A DNA stretch of 41,586 nt from Kiritimatiellia bacterium (lineage in GTDB: Bacteria > Verrucomicrobiota > Kiritimatiellia > JAFGHX01), in assembly GCA_016929905.1 (NCBI GenBank), contig JAFGHX010000172.1, positions 1 to 41,586 of the forward strand, in the 5' to 3' direction. The position numbers and the translations under genes were made by a program. Below, piece by piece: positions 16,201 to 23,197 of this stretch. The notes below the pieces were generated by a model, which saw only the letters and a program-made list of their open reading frames with translations, was not told the origin of the DNA and made no database searches. Position 1 is the stretch's first letter. Each line of letters opens with the position of its first letter.

Positions 16201-18739
16201 AGGGCAGGACGCGCGGCGGCTTCCCTTCCGAGTAGAGCGCCACGATGCAGCCGGCGACGGGCTGGTCCGGGATCGGCTTGCCCGAGAATTCGTCGAGCGA
16301 AAACGTCCGGATCACGCTGCTCCACGGCCGCTCGTGCCAGCGGACCCGCATCCAGCCGAGGTTCTCCCACGACGTCATGTCGCGGTGCGCCAGCAGCGTG
16401 GGGAAATAGTCACGCAGCCACGTCTGCAGGCGGTAGACCCGCCGCGCGTCGAGGTTCGCAAAGGTGTCGGCCGGGCTGAAGACGAGCCCGTCGCCGGCGA
16501 ACACATTCTTGAGCGAGAGCGCATGCTGGCCCCGGGCGGCGTGGAAGTAGGGAATCGCGGAATCCGTCGAGCGGAAGAAGAAGTCTTCCGAGCGGCCGCC
16601 CACGCCGGTCATCGTGTCCACGAACGGGTTCTGCGCGCCCTCGCCGCCGCTGAGTTCGCCCGCGATCTTCGTGCTGAGTTGGCCGAACCCGCGCTGCCAG
16701 GTACCCAGCCCCAGGTGCGGGTTGTCGGAACAGAACCCGATACGGTCGCTGCTCCCGTTCATCGCCAGGTCGATGACCAATGCGACGCGCTTCGTTCCAA
16801 GCACGTCGCGCACGCCGTCGTTCGAAGCGTCCAGATCCAGAATCTCCCGGTTGCGCCGCTCCCAACCGGTGTATTTCCCGACCAACTCGTCGCGAAACGA
16901 CTTCAGCAGCTGCCGTTGCGTGTCGTCCACGGCTATCTGCCGGTAGTAAGTCCGGCTGCGGCCGACGCCGATGTCGATCTTGTTGAAAATGACCAGCACG
17001 CGCGTCAGATTGTCGCGCTGCACCTGCAGGTTGGCCTGGATCCGGTCGCGTTCCTTTTCGGTCAGCTGCTTGTTCGTCGAGACGGCCATCTGGTCCAGCT
17101 TCACCATGTTCAGCGAGCGCTTGACCTCGTTCTGCAGCGGCTCCTTGATCATCAGCCGGTCGCCGGTGCTCATGTCCAGCTTGGCACGCCAGCTCTCCAG
17201 CAGCTTCTCGTCGTCGAAGACGCTCTTGGCTCGGTCGATCGTCGCCTTCAGCGCCGCAAACGGCGCCTGCTCCAGGTAGCGCAGCCGCCGCAGGTCTTTG
17301 TCCAACCCGCGCACCGAGGCGGAATCCTTCGTCACCCGCGCCACGAACGTGTGCCGCTCGCGTTCGACCGTCCGAACCGCCGCGGCCAGCGCGCGGCGGT
17401 AGTCCCCCTCCGCGAAACCCGTCAAGTCGAGCACATTGTCGATTTCCGGCGTGGGGTTCGTCTCCAGTTCCGCCAGTTCCTTCTCCGCGGCCCGCGCATC
17501 GCCGTCCTTGCGTTTCAGCTTGCGGATCTTCTTGCGCAGTTGCTTGATCTTCTGCTCGCGTGCCGATTCCTTCCCGTCATACTCGGCCTGCCGCTCCGCC
17601 TGCTGGCCCGCGTCCAGTTCCCAGAGCAGCCGAATGGCGGAATTGAGCTCGTCGACTCCGAGCGAGACGGGCTCGAGCTTGAGCCGCTCGTAATTCTCCC
17701 GGTACAGGTTGGCGCGGCGCATTTCACGGGCGATCTGGTCCCGCATATCCTCGATGCGGTAGAAACGGGTGACGAGATACCACGCCAGCATCCGCTCGCC
17801 CAAATAGCGCTGCGCGTGAGCGTTGACGGCCGCGAGCATGACCGAGCGGGCCGGCGGCCGGGCCCTGAAGTCATCGAGCATCTTCAGCAACAGGTACAAG
17901 TTCACGGCGCGTGAGGCGCCGGCCGCGCGCTGCGGCACCACGGCGTTCGCATCGAGCGGCGCCACGAACACGATGACTTCCTCGCTCAGATCGGGGTCGA
18001 CGCCGGGGATCAGCACCCAATAGTCGTGCAACTCGCCGTTTTCCCAGCGCGAAGGGGTCGACTCGATCTCGACCGCCAAGCCCGCCGTCTCGGCGCACGC
18101 GGCTTTCAGCTCATCGGCGGTTTCGCGCGGAACGAAGAAGCGGGGAACGCCGACCTCGCTGTTGTAGACTTTTGTGTAGGAATCGTCGTAGTCATACCCG
18201 TCCGCGCCGCCGAACACGAACCCGCGCACGCCGAAACGCAGCAGCGGCAGCCACCGGTCCGCGCAATCGAAATCCATCAGCAGGAGCGTGTCGGCCAACG
18301 CCGTTCCGCGCAGGCGCTCCATGTCGGCAAATCCGCCCTTTCCGCCGTAGACGAGGCGCAGAGACAGACGCGCCTGCGGGAAATTGCCCGGGCGCATGAG
18401 CGTGGGATGCAAGGGCTCCAGAACGACCGGCGGCCGGCCCGGCAAGGTGAGCGTCGTCTTGCCGGGCACGAAAACCGGTGCGGGAAACCGGATCACCCCG
18501 TTGGTGAAGCCGCTGCCGGCAAAGCGGCGGTGCACGGCCTCCGCCAGGGCTGCGTTGCCCGGCGTCCCGACCGCCCGCGAATCGCGTGGGAACAGGGCCT
18601 GCATCTCCTCGAGCATCGCCGCCGCGGCGGCGGACTCCGTGTCCGCCGTCTCCACCGCCGATGCCGGCCACCGCGGCGCCACGGCCAGCGCCGCCGCCAG
18701 CGCGAACAACCCCGCCGCCCCTATGTATGCGCGTTTCAT
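13208..18739 (-). CDS. Giant FtsX-type ABC permease with degenerate M28-peptidase-like ectodomain
   Basis: 1843 residues. A signal peptide or anchor (1-28) leads into a PA/M28-like region (about 40-330) whose expected zinc ligands are changed: the HxD motif reads PLD (261-263) and the EE pair reads HA (308-309). Next come two coiled-coil stretches (about 375-430 and 560-640) and a second beta-rich globular region (650-1040). Membrane segments lie at about 1111-1135, 1140-1160, 1168-1190 and 1230-1255, followed by an extracytoplasmic domain and the classic FtsX triple-helix core (about 1540-1660, with AEIAIFNAIGLNP coupling helix). A 190-residue C-terminal domain completes it. FtsX permeases of the MacB/Lol type transmit ATP hydrolysis to the periplasm. 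No ATPase is fused; the divergent LolD-like genes are obvious partners. The ATG overlaps the PqqD-like stop by 4 bp. Confidence 0.9.
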   Translation of the reverse strand: MKRAYIGAAGLFALAAALAVAPRWPASAVETADTESAAAAAMLEEMQALFPRDSRAVGTPGNAALAEAVHRRFAGSGFTNGVIRFPAPVFVPGKTTLTLPGRPPVVLEPLHPTLMRPGNFPQARLSLRLVYGGKGGFADMERLRGTALADTLLLMDFDCADRWLPLLRFGVRGFVFGGADGYDYDDSYTKVYNSEVGVPRFFVPRETADELKAACAETAGLAVEIESTPSRWENGELHDYWVLIPGVDPDLSEEVIVFVAPLDANAVVPQRAAGASRAVNLYLLLKMLDDFRARPPARSVMLAAVNAHAQRYLGERMLAWYLVTRFYRIEDMRDQIAREMRRANLYRENYERLKLEPVSLGVDELNSAIRLLWELDAGQQAERQAEYDGKESAREQKIKQLRKKIRKLKRKDGDARAAEKELAELETNPTPEIDNVLDLTGFAEGDYRRALAAAVRTVERERHTFVARVTKDSASVRGLDKDLRRLRYLEQAPFAALKATIDRAKSVFDDEKLLESWRAKLDMSTGDRLMIKEPLQNEVKRSLNMVKLDQMAVSTNKQLTEKERDRIQANLQVQRDNLTRVLVIFNKIDIGVGRSRTYYRQIAVDDTQRQLLKSFRDELVGKYTGWERRNREILDLDASNDGVRDVLGTKRVALVIDLAMNGSSDRIGFCSDNPHLGLGTWQRGFGQLSTKIAGELSGGEGAQNPFVDTMTGVGGRSEDFFFRSTDSAIPYFHAARGQHALSLKNVFAGDGLVFSPADTFANLDARRVYRLQTWLRDYFPTLLAHRDMTSWENLGWMRVRWHERPWSSVIRTFSLDEFSGKPIPDQPVAGCIVALYSEGKPPRVLPWLVDGDVVNGYSALTDDTAQALFYAVNEPGSMAPTAYKMAEDWRSVAFAMDKGRVQESKQINSNIRRSDSKTLPMFPCEEFPIYDRVDPTTISARPITVHAYWPKTGKGKANPQKYGTHGVASLSPADSHVSAGPAAIYLWKRSEKFEKESVLVLTDGKRCLLNSTPAEPEGVGFETGGQAGSDFFGQVAVDMDRLNRYRLSEMKGVANQLVDEFLEQGRQAIEAEDAARSAHDHNARIQANYRALGNEVKAYEHIRSMNTDMLKSIVVYMALMVPFCFFLEKLLFDISRLEHELLVFTALFVGMYVMFRLIHPAFRIAMSPEAIFIAFVLGAIGAFITSVLHTRFQDEMAMLFRKTSGIGEDVKVGTVGQTAMLIGVQNMKRRRVRTTLTTATIVLVIFTMLAFSSVSKKINPTIIRKSFDAPYTGVLYHWPGGKPMDEETARVLKTVFADRAEVAVRRLAAPKTPWRLARAGAAEKQALIEAVVGLPMNDFVFKEARPLTQGRFFSAPAAPEIILPAAAAEALGLTPEQVGNVKVELQGRDLLLVGLVDDQRYRLMRDLNPNLPLLPFKKDVGPARGEDAGSLEIDEEDVGALTVDTAAAVLLPDELARVLGAGPFTVSVRFREDEKAGVRKQLWQEATMLLNITFAKFYIGSLDPFVAGDDASQLTQAGIYYVGSNYKTSIGGLSRLVIPLIIAGSIILNTMLGTVYERKAEIAIFNAIGLNPTHIFMFFLAEAFVYSFIGSVGGYLIGQVLAMLIRAFNLVKGVNINFSSLMVVYAILFTIGLVMLSTIYPGLVATRAAVPSGKRKWSLPSHDGQTMRVVFPFIYQPHLAPGVMYYIYEYFSGQTEESLGDQVATFRDLSRGKDDADRPTFGLVYLLALTPFDLGVTQDVRFDTRYDDVTQSYRLHMTINRISGQDMDWVTTNRPFLEKMRKFLIRWRNIDPTQTKWYVQTGRQLFRRKRLDVMPEKPDLVYQEIEEAREEAAKTRIEPITTA

Positions 18740-19134
18740 CCGTGCTTGGTCATGGCCGCCCGTTCCGTCCGCGCGGCCACCGACAGAAGGTTCCGCTTCA
18801 TCAACATCTTCATGAAAGCGACGACGCCCAGTTCAGCCTCGCGATGGGACATCCCGTACCGCCGCTCGAACGCGTTCACGATGGCCAGAACGCTGCGCTC
18901 ATGGTCGATCTGGCGCACGACAAATGTGCCGAACTCATCCAGTTCGTAGCTCCGCTCCGAGACGGGCGGGCGGAACCGGTCGAAGAAACCCGGGCCGCGC
19001 CGGACCTTGGCCTTCAAGGTCACCGTGCCCGCCTCGCACTCTTCAAGCCTGACGTGGGTGTGGAAGACCGGCACACCGGCCAGAGACTGGCGCCGGTCCA
19101 ACCGCTGCTTTTCCCGTCGTCTCAGCACAGACAC
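18736..19134 (-). CDS. PqqD-like (RRE-fold) protein
   Basis: 132 residues from a GTG preceded at 9 bases by GGAGG; an upstream GTG at 19179 has its only G-run touching it and is less likely. The C-terminal 85 residues match the PqqD pattern: YELDEFGTFVVRQIDHERSV, then IVNAFERRYGMS, then an AE-x-x-V-x-x-FMKMLMKRNLL helix. PqqD-fold domains (RiPP recognition elements) bind peptide leaders and present them to enzymes. Here there is no radical-SAM or precursor-peptide gene nearby; the gene instead heads a transporter operon and overlaps the giant FtsX gene by four bases. A role as peptide-binding or assembly adaptor for that membrane complex is inference. Confidence 0.8.
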   Translation of the reverse strand: MSVLRRREKQRLDRRQSLAGVPVFHTHVRLEECEAGTVTLKAKVRRGPGFFDRFRPPVSERSYELDEFGTFVVRQIDHERSVLAIVNAFERRYGMSHREAELGVVAFMKMLMKRNLLSVAARTERAAMTKHG

Positions 19135-19368
19135 CTGTTGTGGCCTCCACGTGCGAGAAGAATCCTGGTCTGCAAACACCCCCCAGCTTCCACGGCCAGA
19201 TCATCTGTGGACGGACACACCGGACTGAGAGAGTAGACCCCTTCGGCGAGATATGAGACTTGTATCATCCTGTGACTTAACTCCGGTGCGCAGGGGCGCG
19301 ATCAGCAGGCCGGAACCGGCAAGCGGCAGGACCGGACCCGCCGGCACGCATGCCCCCTGCACGTGTTG

Positions 19369-19396
19369 AGTATAGCCGATCGGCACGGATTGCCAA
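19369..19396 (-). promoter_or_regulatory. Sigma-70-like promoter of the PqqD/FtsX/OPT operon
   Basis: On the minus strand TTGGCA (19396-19391) and TATACT (19374-19369) are separated by 16 bases, close to the -35/-10 consensus in otherwise GC-rich DNA. A start near 19362 would leave a leader of about 230 bases before the GTG at 19134, long enough to hold regulation, though I see no known riboswitch in it. Confidence 0.6.
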
Positions 19397-19438
19397 ACTA
19401 TTTTTTCGGAAAAATCGCGAGCAACCCGCAAGAAACAC

Positions 19439-19467
19439 TTGGCAACGCGGAGAGAATGCACTATGGT
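19439..19467 (+). promoter_or_regulatory. Sigma-70-like promoter of the LolD-FtsX-LolD operon
   Basis: TTGGCA and TATGGT are separated by 17 bases. The -35 hexamer is identical to that of the divergent promoter about 45 bp away, so one regulator could control both operons. The predicted leader is about 155 bases and contains a CATTTTT heptamer array just before the first gene. Confidence 0.55.
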
Positions 19468-19576
19468 TTCACCGGGGTCGGGTTTTGACCCACCCGGGCT
19501 GTGCGGCACGCGCGCCGGGCCGGCAGATAAGTCAGACGTCCACCCGGTGGCCCGAAGGCGAGCAACGGACTGGTCG

Positions 19577-19608
19577 CATTTTTCATTCTTCATTTTTCAT
19601 TTTTCATT
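19577..19608. repeat. Heptamer tandem repeat (CATTTTT) in an operon leader
   Basis: Four and a half direct copies of CATTTTT or CATTCTT lie 24-55 bases before the ATG of the first LolD-like gene. It is the only AT-rich stretch of the leader and would be unstructured and U-rich in the mRNA. Confidence 0.85.
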
Positions 19609-19631
19609 GGTTCATCGCCCGGGACAGCGCT

Positions 19632-20444
19632 ATGGCAGACACGGACACGGTGACGGAACAGGTGGTCGAGCGACATATCGTGATCCGCTCGATCGACGTC
19701 AAGCGCTACTACGGCGAGGGCGAGAACGTCACCAAAGCGCTCGACGGCGTCACACTCGACATCTATCGCGGCGAGTACCTTTCCATCATGGGGCCATCCG
19801 GCTCGGGCAAGACGACGCTGTTCAACATGATCGGCGGCATCGATTCGCCGACGGACGGGATGGTGTTCATCGACGAGATCGACGTCGCCCAGCTCGACTC
19901 CTACGAACTGGCCTGGATGCGGTGCCACAAGATCGGCTACATCTTCCAGTCCTACAACATCCTGCCGATCCTCACCGCGCTGGAGAACATCACGCTGCCC
20001 ATGATCTTCGCGGGGACAACGCCCGGCGAAGCACGGGAGAAGGGCGCGCGCATACTCGAGCGCGTCGGGCTGGGCGACCGGCTCTTCCACAAGCCGTTCG
20101 AGATGTCCGGCGGGCAGCAGCAGCGCGTCGCCGTCGCGCGCGCCATCGCCAACGACCCCGTCATCATTCTGGCCGACGAACCGACGGCGAACCTGGACGT
20201 CGATACGGGCGAGGAAATCATCAACCTGCTCAACGACCTGAGAAAGGAACGCGGGATCACCGTCATATCGGCCACCCATGACATGAAGATGCTGGACGTC
20301 TCCGACCGGATCCTCTGGATCCGGGACGGCAGGGTTCAACGCCTCGAAGAGCGAAAAGACCTCCGGATCGACGTGGGCGGCATTGAAAACAGCGCGGAGC
20401 GGGTTCAAGACGGCGGCGAACGCACGGAGGACAGCGCCCCATGA
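19632..20444 (+). CDS. LolD/MacB-type ABC transporter ATP-binding protein 1
   Basis: 270 residues. Walker A GPSGSGKT is at 54-61, followed by a Q-loop (YIFQSYNILP), signature MSGGQQQR, Walker B VIILADEP and H-loop ATHD, so all catalytic motifs are intact. The sequence groups with ATPases that pair with FtsX-type permeases (LolD, MacB, FtsE). The 28-residue N-terminal extension and the tail after the H-loop (RLEERKDLRIDVGG and onward) are longer than in a typical LolD. The stop overlaps the ATG of the downstream permease by 4 bp (ATGA), so the two are translationally coupled. Confidence 0.93.
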   Translation: MADTDTVTEQVVERHIVIRSIDVKRYYGEGENVTKALDGVTLDIYRGEYLSIMGPSGSGKTTLFNMIGGIDSPTDGMVFIDEIDVAQLDSYELAWMRCHKIGYIFQSYNILPILTALENITLPMIFAGTTPGEAREKGARILERVGLGDRLFHKPFEMSGGQQQRVAVARAIANDPVIILADEPTANLDVDTGEEIINLLNDLRKERGITVISATHDMKMLDVSDRILWIRDGRVQRLEERKDLRIDVGGIENSAERVQDGGERTEDSAP

Positions 20445-21118
20445 GCACGGCCGCAACGCCGACGCCGCTGGAGGAGGTGCCCCGCCAGGTCTCCCTGCCC
20501 TGGCGCGTGGCGCTCGGGGTCAGCATGGCCGGGCTGAAACGGCGCTTCTTCCGCTCGCTCATCACCATGATCGGCGTCATCCTGGCCATCGCCTTCCTGG
20601 CCTACATGCTGATCACCGAGAGCATCACCCGGGCGCTCATCGCGCTGGACGACGATCAGCTCAATATCATTCTCCAGAAGTTCGGCGTCGACATCCTGGC
20701 GGGGGGCAAGACCGACCAGATGATGCTGCTCCTGCTCGGCTTGACCCTGTTGACCTGCACGGTCGGGATCGTCAACTCCATGCTCATGGCCGTGACCGAA
20801 CGCGTCAAGGAGATCGGCACCCTCAAGTGCCTGGGCGCCCGGGACCAGTTCATCGTGAAAGTCTACTTCATCGAATCCTCGCTGCAGGGCATCTGCGGAG
20901 CGGTGATCGGCATGGTCCTGGGCTTGATTGTCGCCGTCGCGGTCGCGTTCCGCAACTACCAGACGTATGTCTTCGGCAACATGCCGGTGCTGGCCATGCT
21001 CCGGGATGTCGTCGTGGCGTTCGTCGCCGGCTCGCTGATCGCCGTGGTCTCTTCCATCATGCCCGCCTACATGGCGGCCAGAAAACAACCTGTGGAAGCG
21101 CTGCGGATCCAGGAATAG
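20441..21118 (+). CDS. Minimal FtsX-type ABC permease
   Basis: A 225-residue permease with four membrane segments. The first (ITMIGVILAIAFLAYMLI) is followed by only about 40 residues before the second, where MacB/LolC/E proteins carry a 200-residue periplasmic domain. The conserved coupling block MAVTERVKEIGTLKCLGA and the C-terminal PAYMAARKQPVEALR motif are present. It therefore keeps the cytoplasmic coupling but lacks the ectodomain that normally contacts substrates or partners. Because the giant FtsX permease encoded divergently has a huge ectodomain, the two could form a heterodimer; this is inference from the gene pair. Confidence 0.9.
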   Translation: MSTAATPTPLEEVPRQVSLPWRVALGVSMAGLKRRFFRSLITMIGVILAIAFLAYMLITESITRALIALDDDQLNIILQKFGVDILAGGKTDQMMLLLLGLTLLTCTVGIVNSMLMAVTERVKEIGTLKCLGARDQFIVKVYFIESSLQGICGAVIGMVLGLIVAVAVAFRNYQTYVFGNMPVLAMLRDVVVAFVAGSLIAVVSSIMPAYMAARKQPVEALRIQE

Positions 21119-21124
21119 CGGTTC

Positions 21125-21165
21125 GGGTGTCAGGCGTCAGGTGTCAGGAAACCGCTGACACCCGA
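21125..21165. repeat. GTGTCAG heptamer array nested in a hairpin
   Basis: Three direct copies of the word GTGTCAG or GCGTCAG, with outer arms CGGGTGTCAG and CTGACACCCG that can pair. The hairpin sits between the permease and the second ATPase, about 50 bp before the latter's GTG, and could lower expression of the third gene or stabilise the upstream mRNA. A further inverted fragment of the word (CACCTGACC) follows near 21174. Confidence 0.7.
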
Positions 21166-21214
21166 AACCGGGCACCTGACCCCTCTGAAAGCCGCCGAGG
21201 GTGATAGGATAGCC

Positions 21215-21955
21215 GTGAAAAACGACGTCATCATAACGTCGAAAGACGTCAAGAAGATCTACCGCATGGGCGAGGAAGACGTGCACGCGTTGCGCGGCGT
21301 GAGCCTGGAAGTGCGGCGCGGGGAGTACCTCTCGATCATGGGGCCGTCGGGCTCCGGGAAATCGACCTTCTTCAACATGATCGGCGGGCTCGACACGCCG
21401 AGCGAAGGCGAAGTCTTCGTGCAGGGCTACAAGCTGGCGGACCTGGACTCCTCCCAGCTCGCGTGGTTCCGCTGCCACAATATCGGGTTCATCTTCCAGA
21501 CCTTCAACCTGATCCTCACGATGACGGCCCTGGAGAACGTCGCCATCGCCCGCATCTTCGCCGGCGTGCCGCCCGACCAGGCGCACCGCGACGCCGCCAA
21601 GATCCTCGACCGCGTCGGACTCGGACCCCGCCTGCACCACCTGCCGAGCCAGGTCTCCGGCGGCCAGCAGCAACGCATCGCCATTGCGCGCGCGCTCGTG
21701 AACGAGCCGCTCATCATCCTGGCCGACGAACCCACCGGCAACCTGGACCTGCATACGGGCGAGGAGATCATCAACCTGCTCAGCGAAATGAAGGAAGGAC
21801 TCGGCATCACGGTCATTACCGCCACGCACGACATGAAGATGCTCTCCTGCTCCGACCGCGTCGTGCGGCTGCGCAGCGGCGCCATCGACAGCGTAACCGC
21901 CAAGGAAGACCTGCACATCAAGGTCGGCACCATCGACGGGGAAACCGTCATGTAG
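21215..21955 (+). CDS. LolD/MacB-type ABC transporter ATP-binding protein 2
   Basis: 246 residues from a GTG. It is complete for Walker A (GPSGSGKS at about 46-53), Q-loop (FIFQTFNLIL), signature VSGGQQQR, Walker B LIILADEP and H-loop ATHD. It is clearly paralogous to the first ATPase of the operon and shares the unusual tail pattern (KEDLHIKVGTIDG against KDLRIDVGGIEN), which argues for duplication and a shared complex. Two ATPases and two FtsX permeases (one divergent) would give one full heterodimeric transporter, or two with swapped parts. A hairpin-rich 96-bp gap precedes it. Confidence 0.93.
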   Translation: MKNDVIITSKDVKKIYRMGEEDVHALRGVSLEVRRGEYLSIMGPSGSGKSTFFNMIGGLDTPSEGEVFVQGYKLADLDSSQLAWFRCHNIGFIFQTFNLILTMTALENVAIARIFAGVPPDQAHRDAAKILDRVGLGPRLHHLPSQVSGGQQQRIAIARALVNEPLIILADEPTGNLDLHTGEEIINLLSEMKEGLGITVITATHDMKMLSCSDRVVRLRSGAIDSVTAKEDLHIKVGTIDGETVM

Positions 21956-22043
21956 ACCGCGCGCCCGCCTCTGCCCAACTTGCTCGCGAACTTCCTCCAG
22001 CACGTTTCAGGTCAGCAAGGCACCCGGGCGCGCGGCGCGGCGC

Positions 22044-23000
22044 CTATCGGCCGGTCTTGATCAGGGCGGGCAGTTCCTCGAAGGCGAACGCGCAGACGGT
22101 GATGGGCTCGTCCCGGTTCTTCACCGTCACCGTGTGGTAGTGGTCCTGCTTCTTCTCGTCGGGCAGATACACGTAGGAGTCCGGCCCCAACACCACGTTG
22201 GCGTTCAGGGTCTTGGTGGCCTCCTCGAAACGGAAGGCCAGATTGACGGCGTCGCCAAGCGCGGTGTAGTCGCTGGCCGAGCCGCCGCCGAGATTGCCGA
22301 GCAGCGCCTGGCCCGTGTTGATGCCGACCCCGATCCGCAGAGGATGCGGCAACTGGGGATACTCGCCGCTCAACGATTCGGTGGCCACGTGCAGATCGTG
22401 CGCGGCACGCAGCGCGGCGTAGACCGAGGCGTCTTTCTGCTCCTTGTCGGGCAGCCACCGCACCATCGCGGCGTCGCCGATGAACTTGTCCACCACCCCG
22501 CCGTTCTTCTCCACGACCTCGCCGGCCGCCCGGAACCACTGCCCCAGCAGCGAACCCAGCACGCCGACGGGCACTTCCTCGGTCATGCGCGAGTACCCGC
22601 GGATGTCCGCCACCAGCACCGTCAGCTTCTGAATCACCGTGCGGGTGGCCACCATCGTGGCCAAGGCGTCGGTGTAATCGTCGTCGTCGTCCGGAATCGT
22701 CAGCTCTTCCTCATGCTGGAAGACCAGAAGCGCCGTGTCGCCCAGCCGGATCTTGTCGCCGTTGGTCAGCGGCGACGGAACCAGCACGCGCTTCTCGTTG
22801 ACGAACGTCCCGTTCGTGCTGCCCGAGTCCATGATGTAATACTTCCCGTCCGCCAGTCGGCGCAGGATCGCGTGGCTGCGCGAGACGCTGTCGTCGGACA
22901 GCGTGATGTCGTTCTTCTTGCTGCGCCCGACGGTGACCAGGTCCGTGAACGGGATCTCGCGTTCCTCCCCGCTCGCGACAATCTTCAGCTTTGGCGGCAT
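22044..23000 (-). CDS. FHA domain - class III nucleotide cyclase
   Basis: 318 residues. An N-terminal FHA domain (1-95, with GRSKKNDI, SVSRSHA and GSTNGTFVN) binds phosphothreonine. A linker with an Asp run (104-108) leads to a class III cyclase domain (about 125-305). Metal ligands Asp132 (VADIRGYS) and Asp176 (FIGDA) are present. Lys172 favours adenine over guanine, and GDAVNLAFRFE supplies the transition-state Asn and Arg. The enzyme probably makes cAMP from ATP in the cytoplasm, with activity tuned by phosphoprotein binding. It is divergently transcribed from a Ser/Thr kinase gene 197 bp away, which could supply the FHA ligand. No membrane segment is visible. Confidence 0.92.
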   Translation of the reverse strand: MPPKLKIVASGEEREIPFTDLVTVGRSKKNDITLSDDSVSRSHAILRRLADGKYYIMDSGSTNGTFVNEKRVLVPSPLTNGDKIRLGDTALLVFQHEEELTIPDDDDDYTDALATMVATRTVIQKLTVLVADIRGYSRMTEEVPVGVLGSLLGQWFRAAGEVVEKNGGVVDKFIGDAAMVRWLPDKEQKDASVYAALRAAHDLHVATESLSGEYPQLPHPLRIGVGINTGQALLGNLGGGSASDYTALGDAVNLAFRFEEATKTLNANVVLGPDSYVYLPDEKKQDHYHTVTVKNRDEPITVCAFAFEELPALIKTGR

Positions 23001-23053
23001 GTCTTCCCCCGTGTGCGCCCCGCGTGCCGGGCGCCCCCGACTGTCAGAAACCC

Positions 23054-23082
23054 ATTATCGCCAAATATCGCCGGCACCGCAA
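23054..23082 (-). promoter_or_regulatory. Candidate promoter of the FHA-cyclase gene
   Basis: On the minus strand TTGCGG and GATAAT are spaced by 17 bases, about 55-80 bases before the ATG. The -10 is five of six; the -35 is weak. It lies back to back with the kinase promoter. Confidence 0.4.
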
Positions 23083-23105
23083 GCCTAACGAACAAGAATC
23101 TGCCC

Positions 23106-23134
23106 TTGACACACCCCGGAATGTCGGAAAGAAT
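23106..23134 (+). promoter_or_regulatory. Promoter of the kinase-SUMF1 gene
   Basis: A perfect TTGACA -35 is followed after 17 bases by AAGAAT (four of six). The GTG start of the kinase is about 55 bases further on, behind GAAGAGGG as Shine-Dalgarno. Confidence 0.55.
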
Positions 23135-23197
23135 CCCTCCGGTTGCGCGACCGAATGCCGGGACCGGACGGCCCGAGCGGGAAGAGGGCGACGCACG

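Noticed and set aside
19135..19362. Riboswitch in the long leader of the PqqD/FtsX operon
   Set aside because: I could not match any known riboswitch core; only weak GC-rich stems are visible.
19632..21955. Canonical LolCDE lipoprotein-release system
   Set aside because: The permease lacks the periplasmic domain of LolC/LolE, there are two ATPases, and the gene context (PqqD-like, OPT-like) differs; only the ATPase family resemblance holds.
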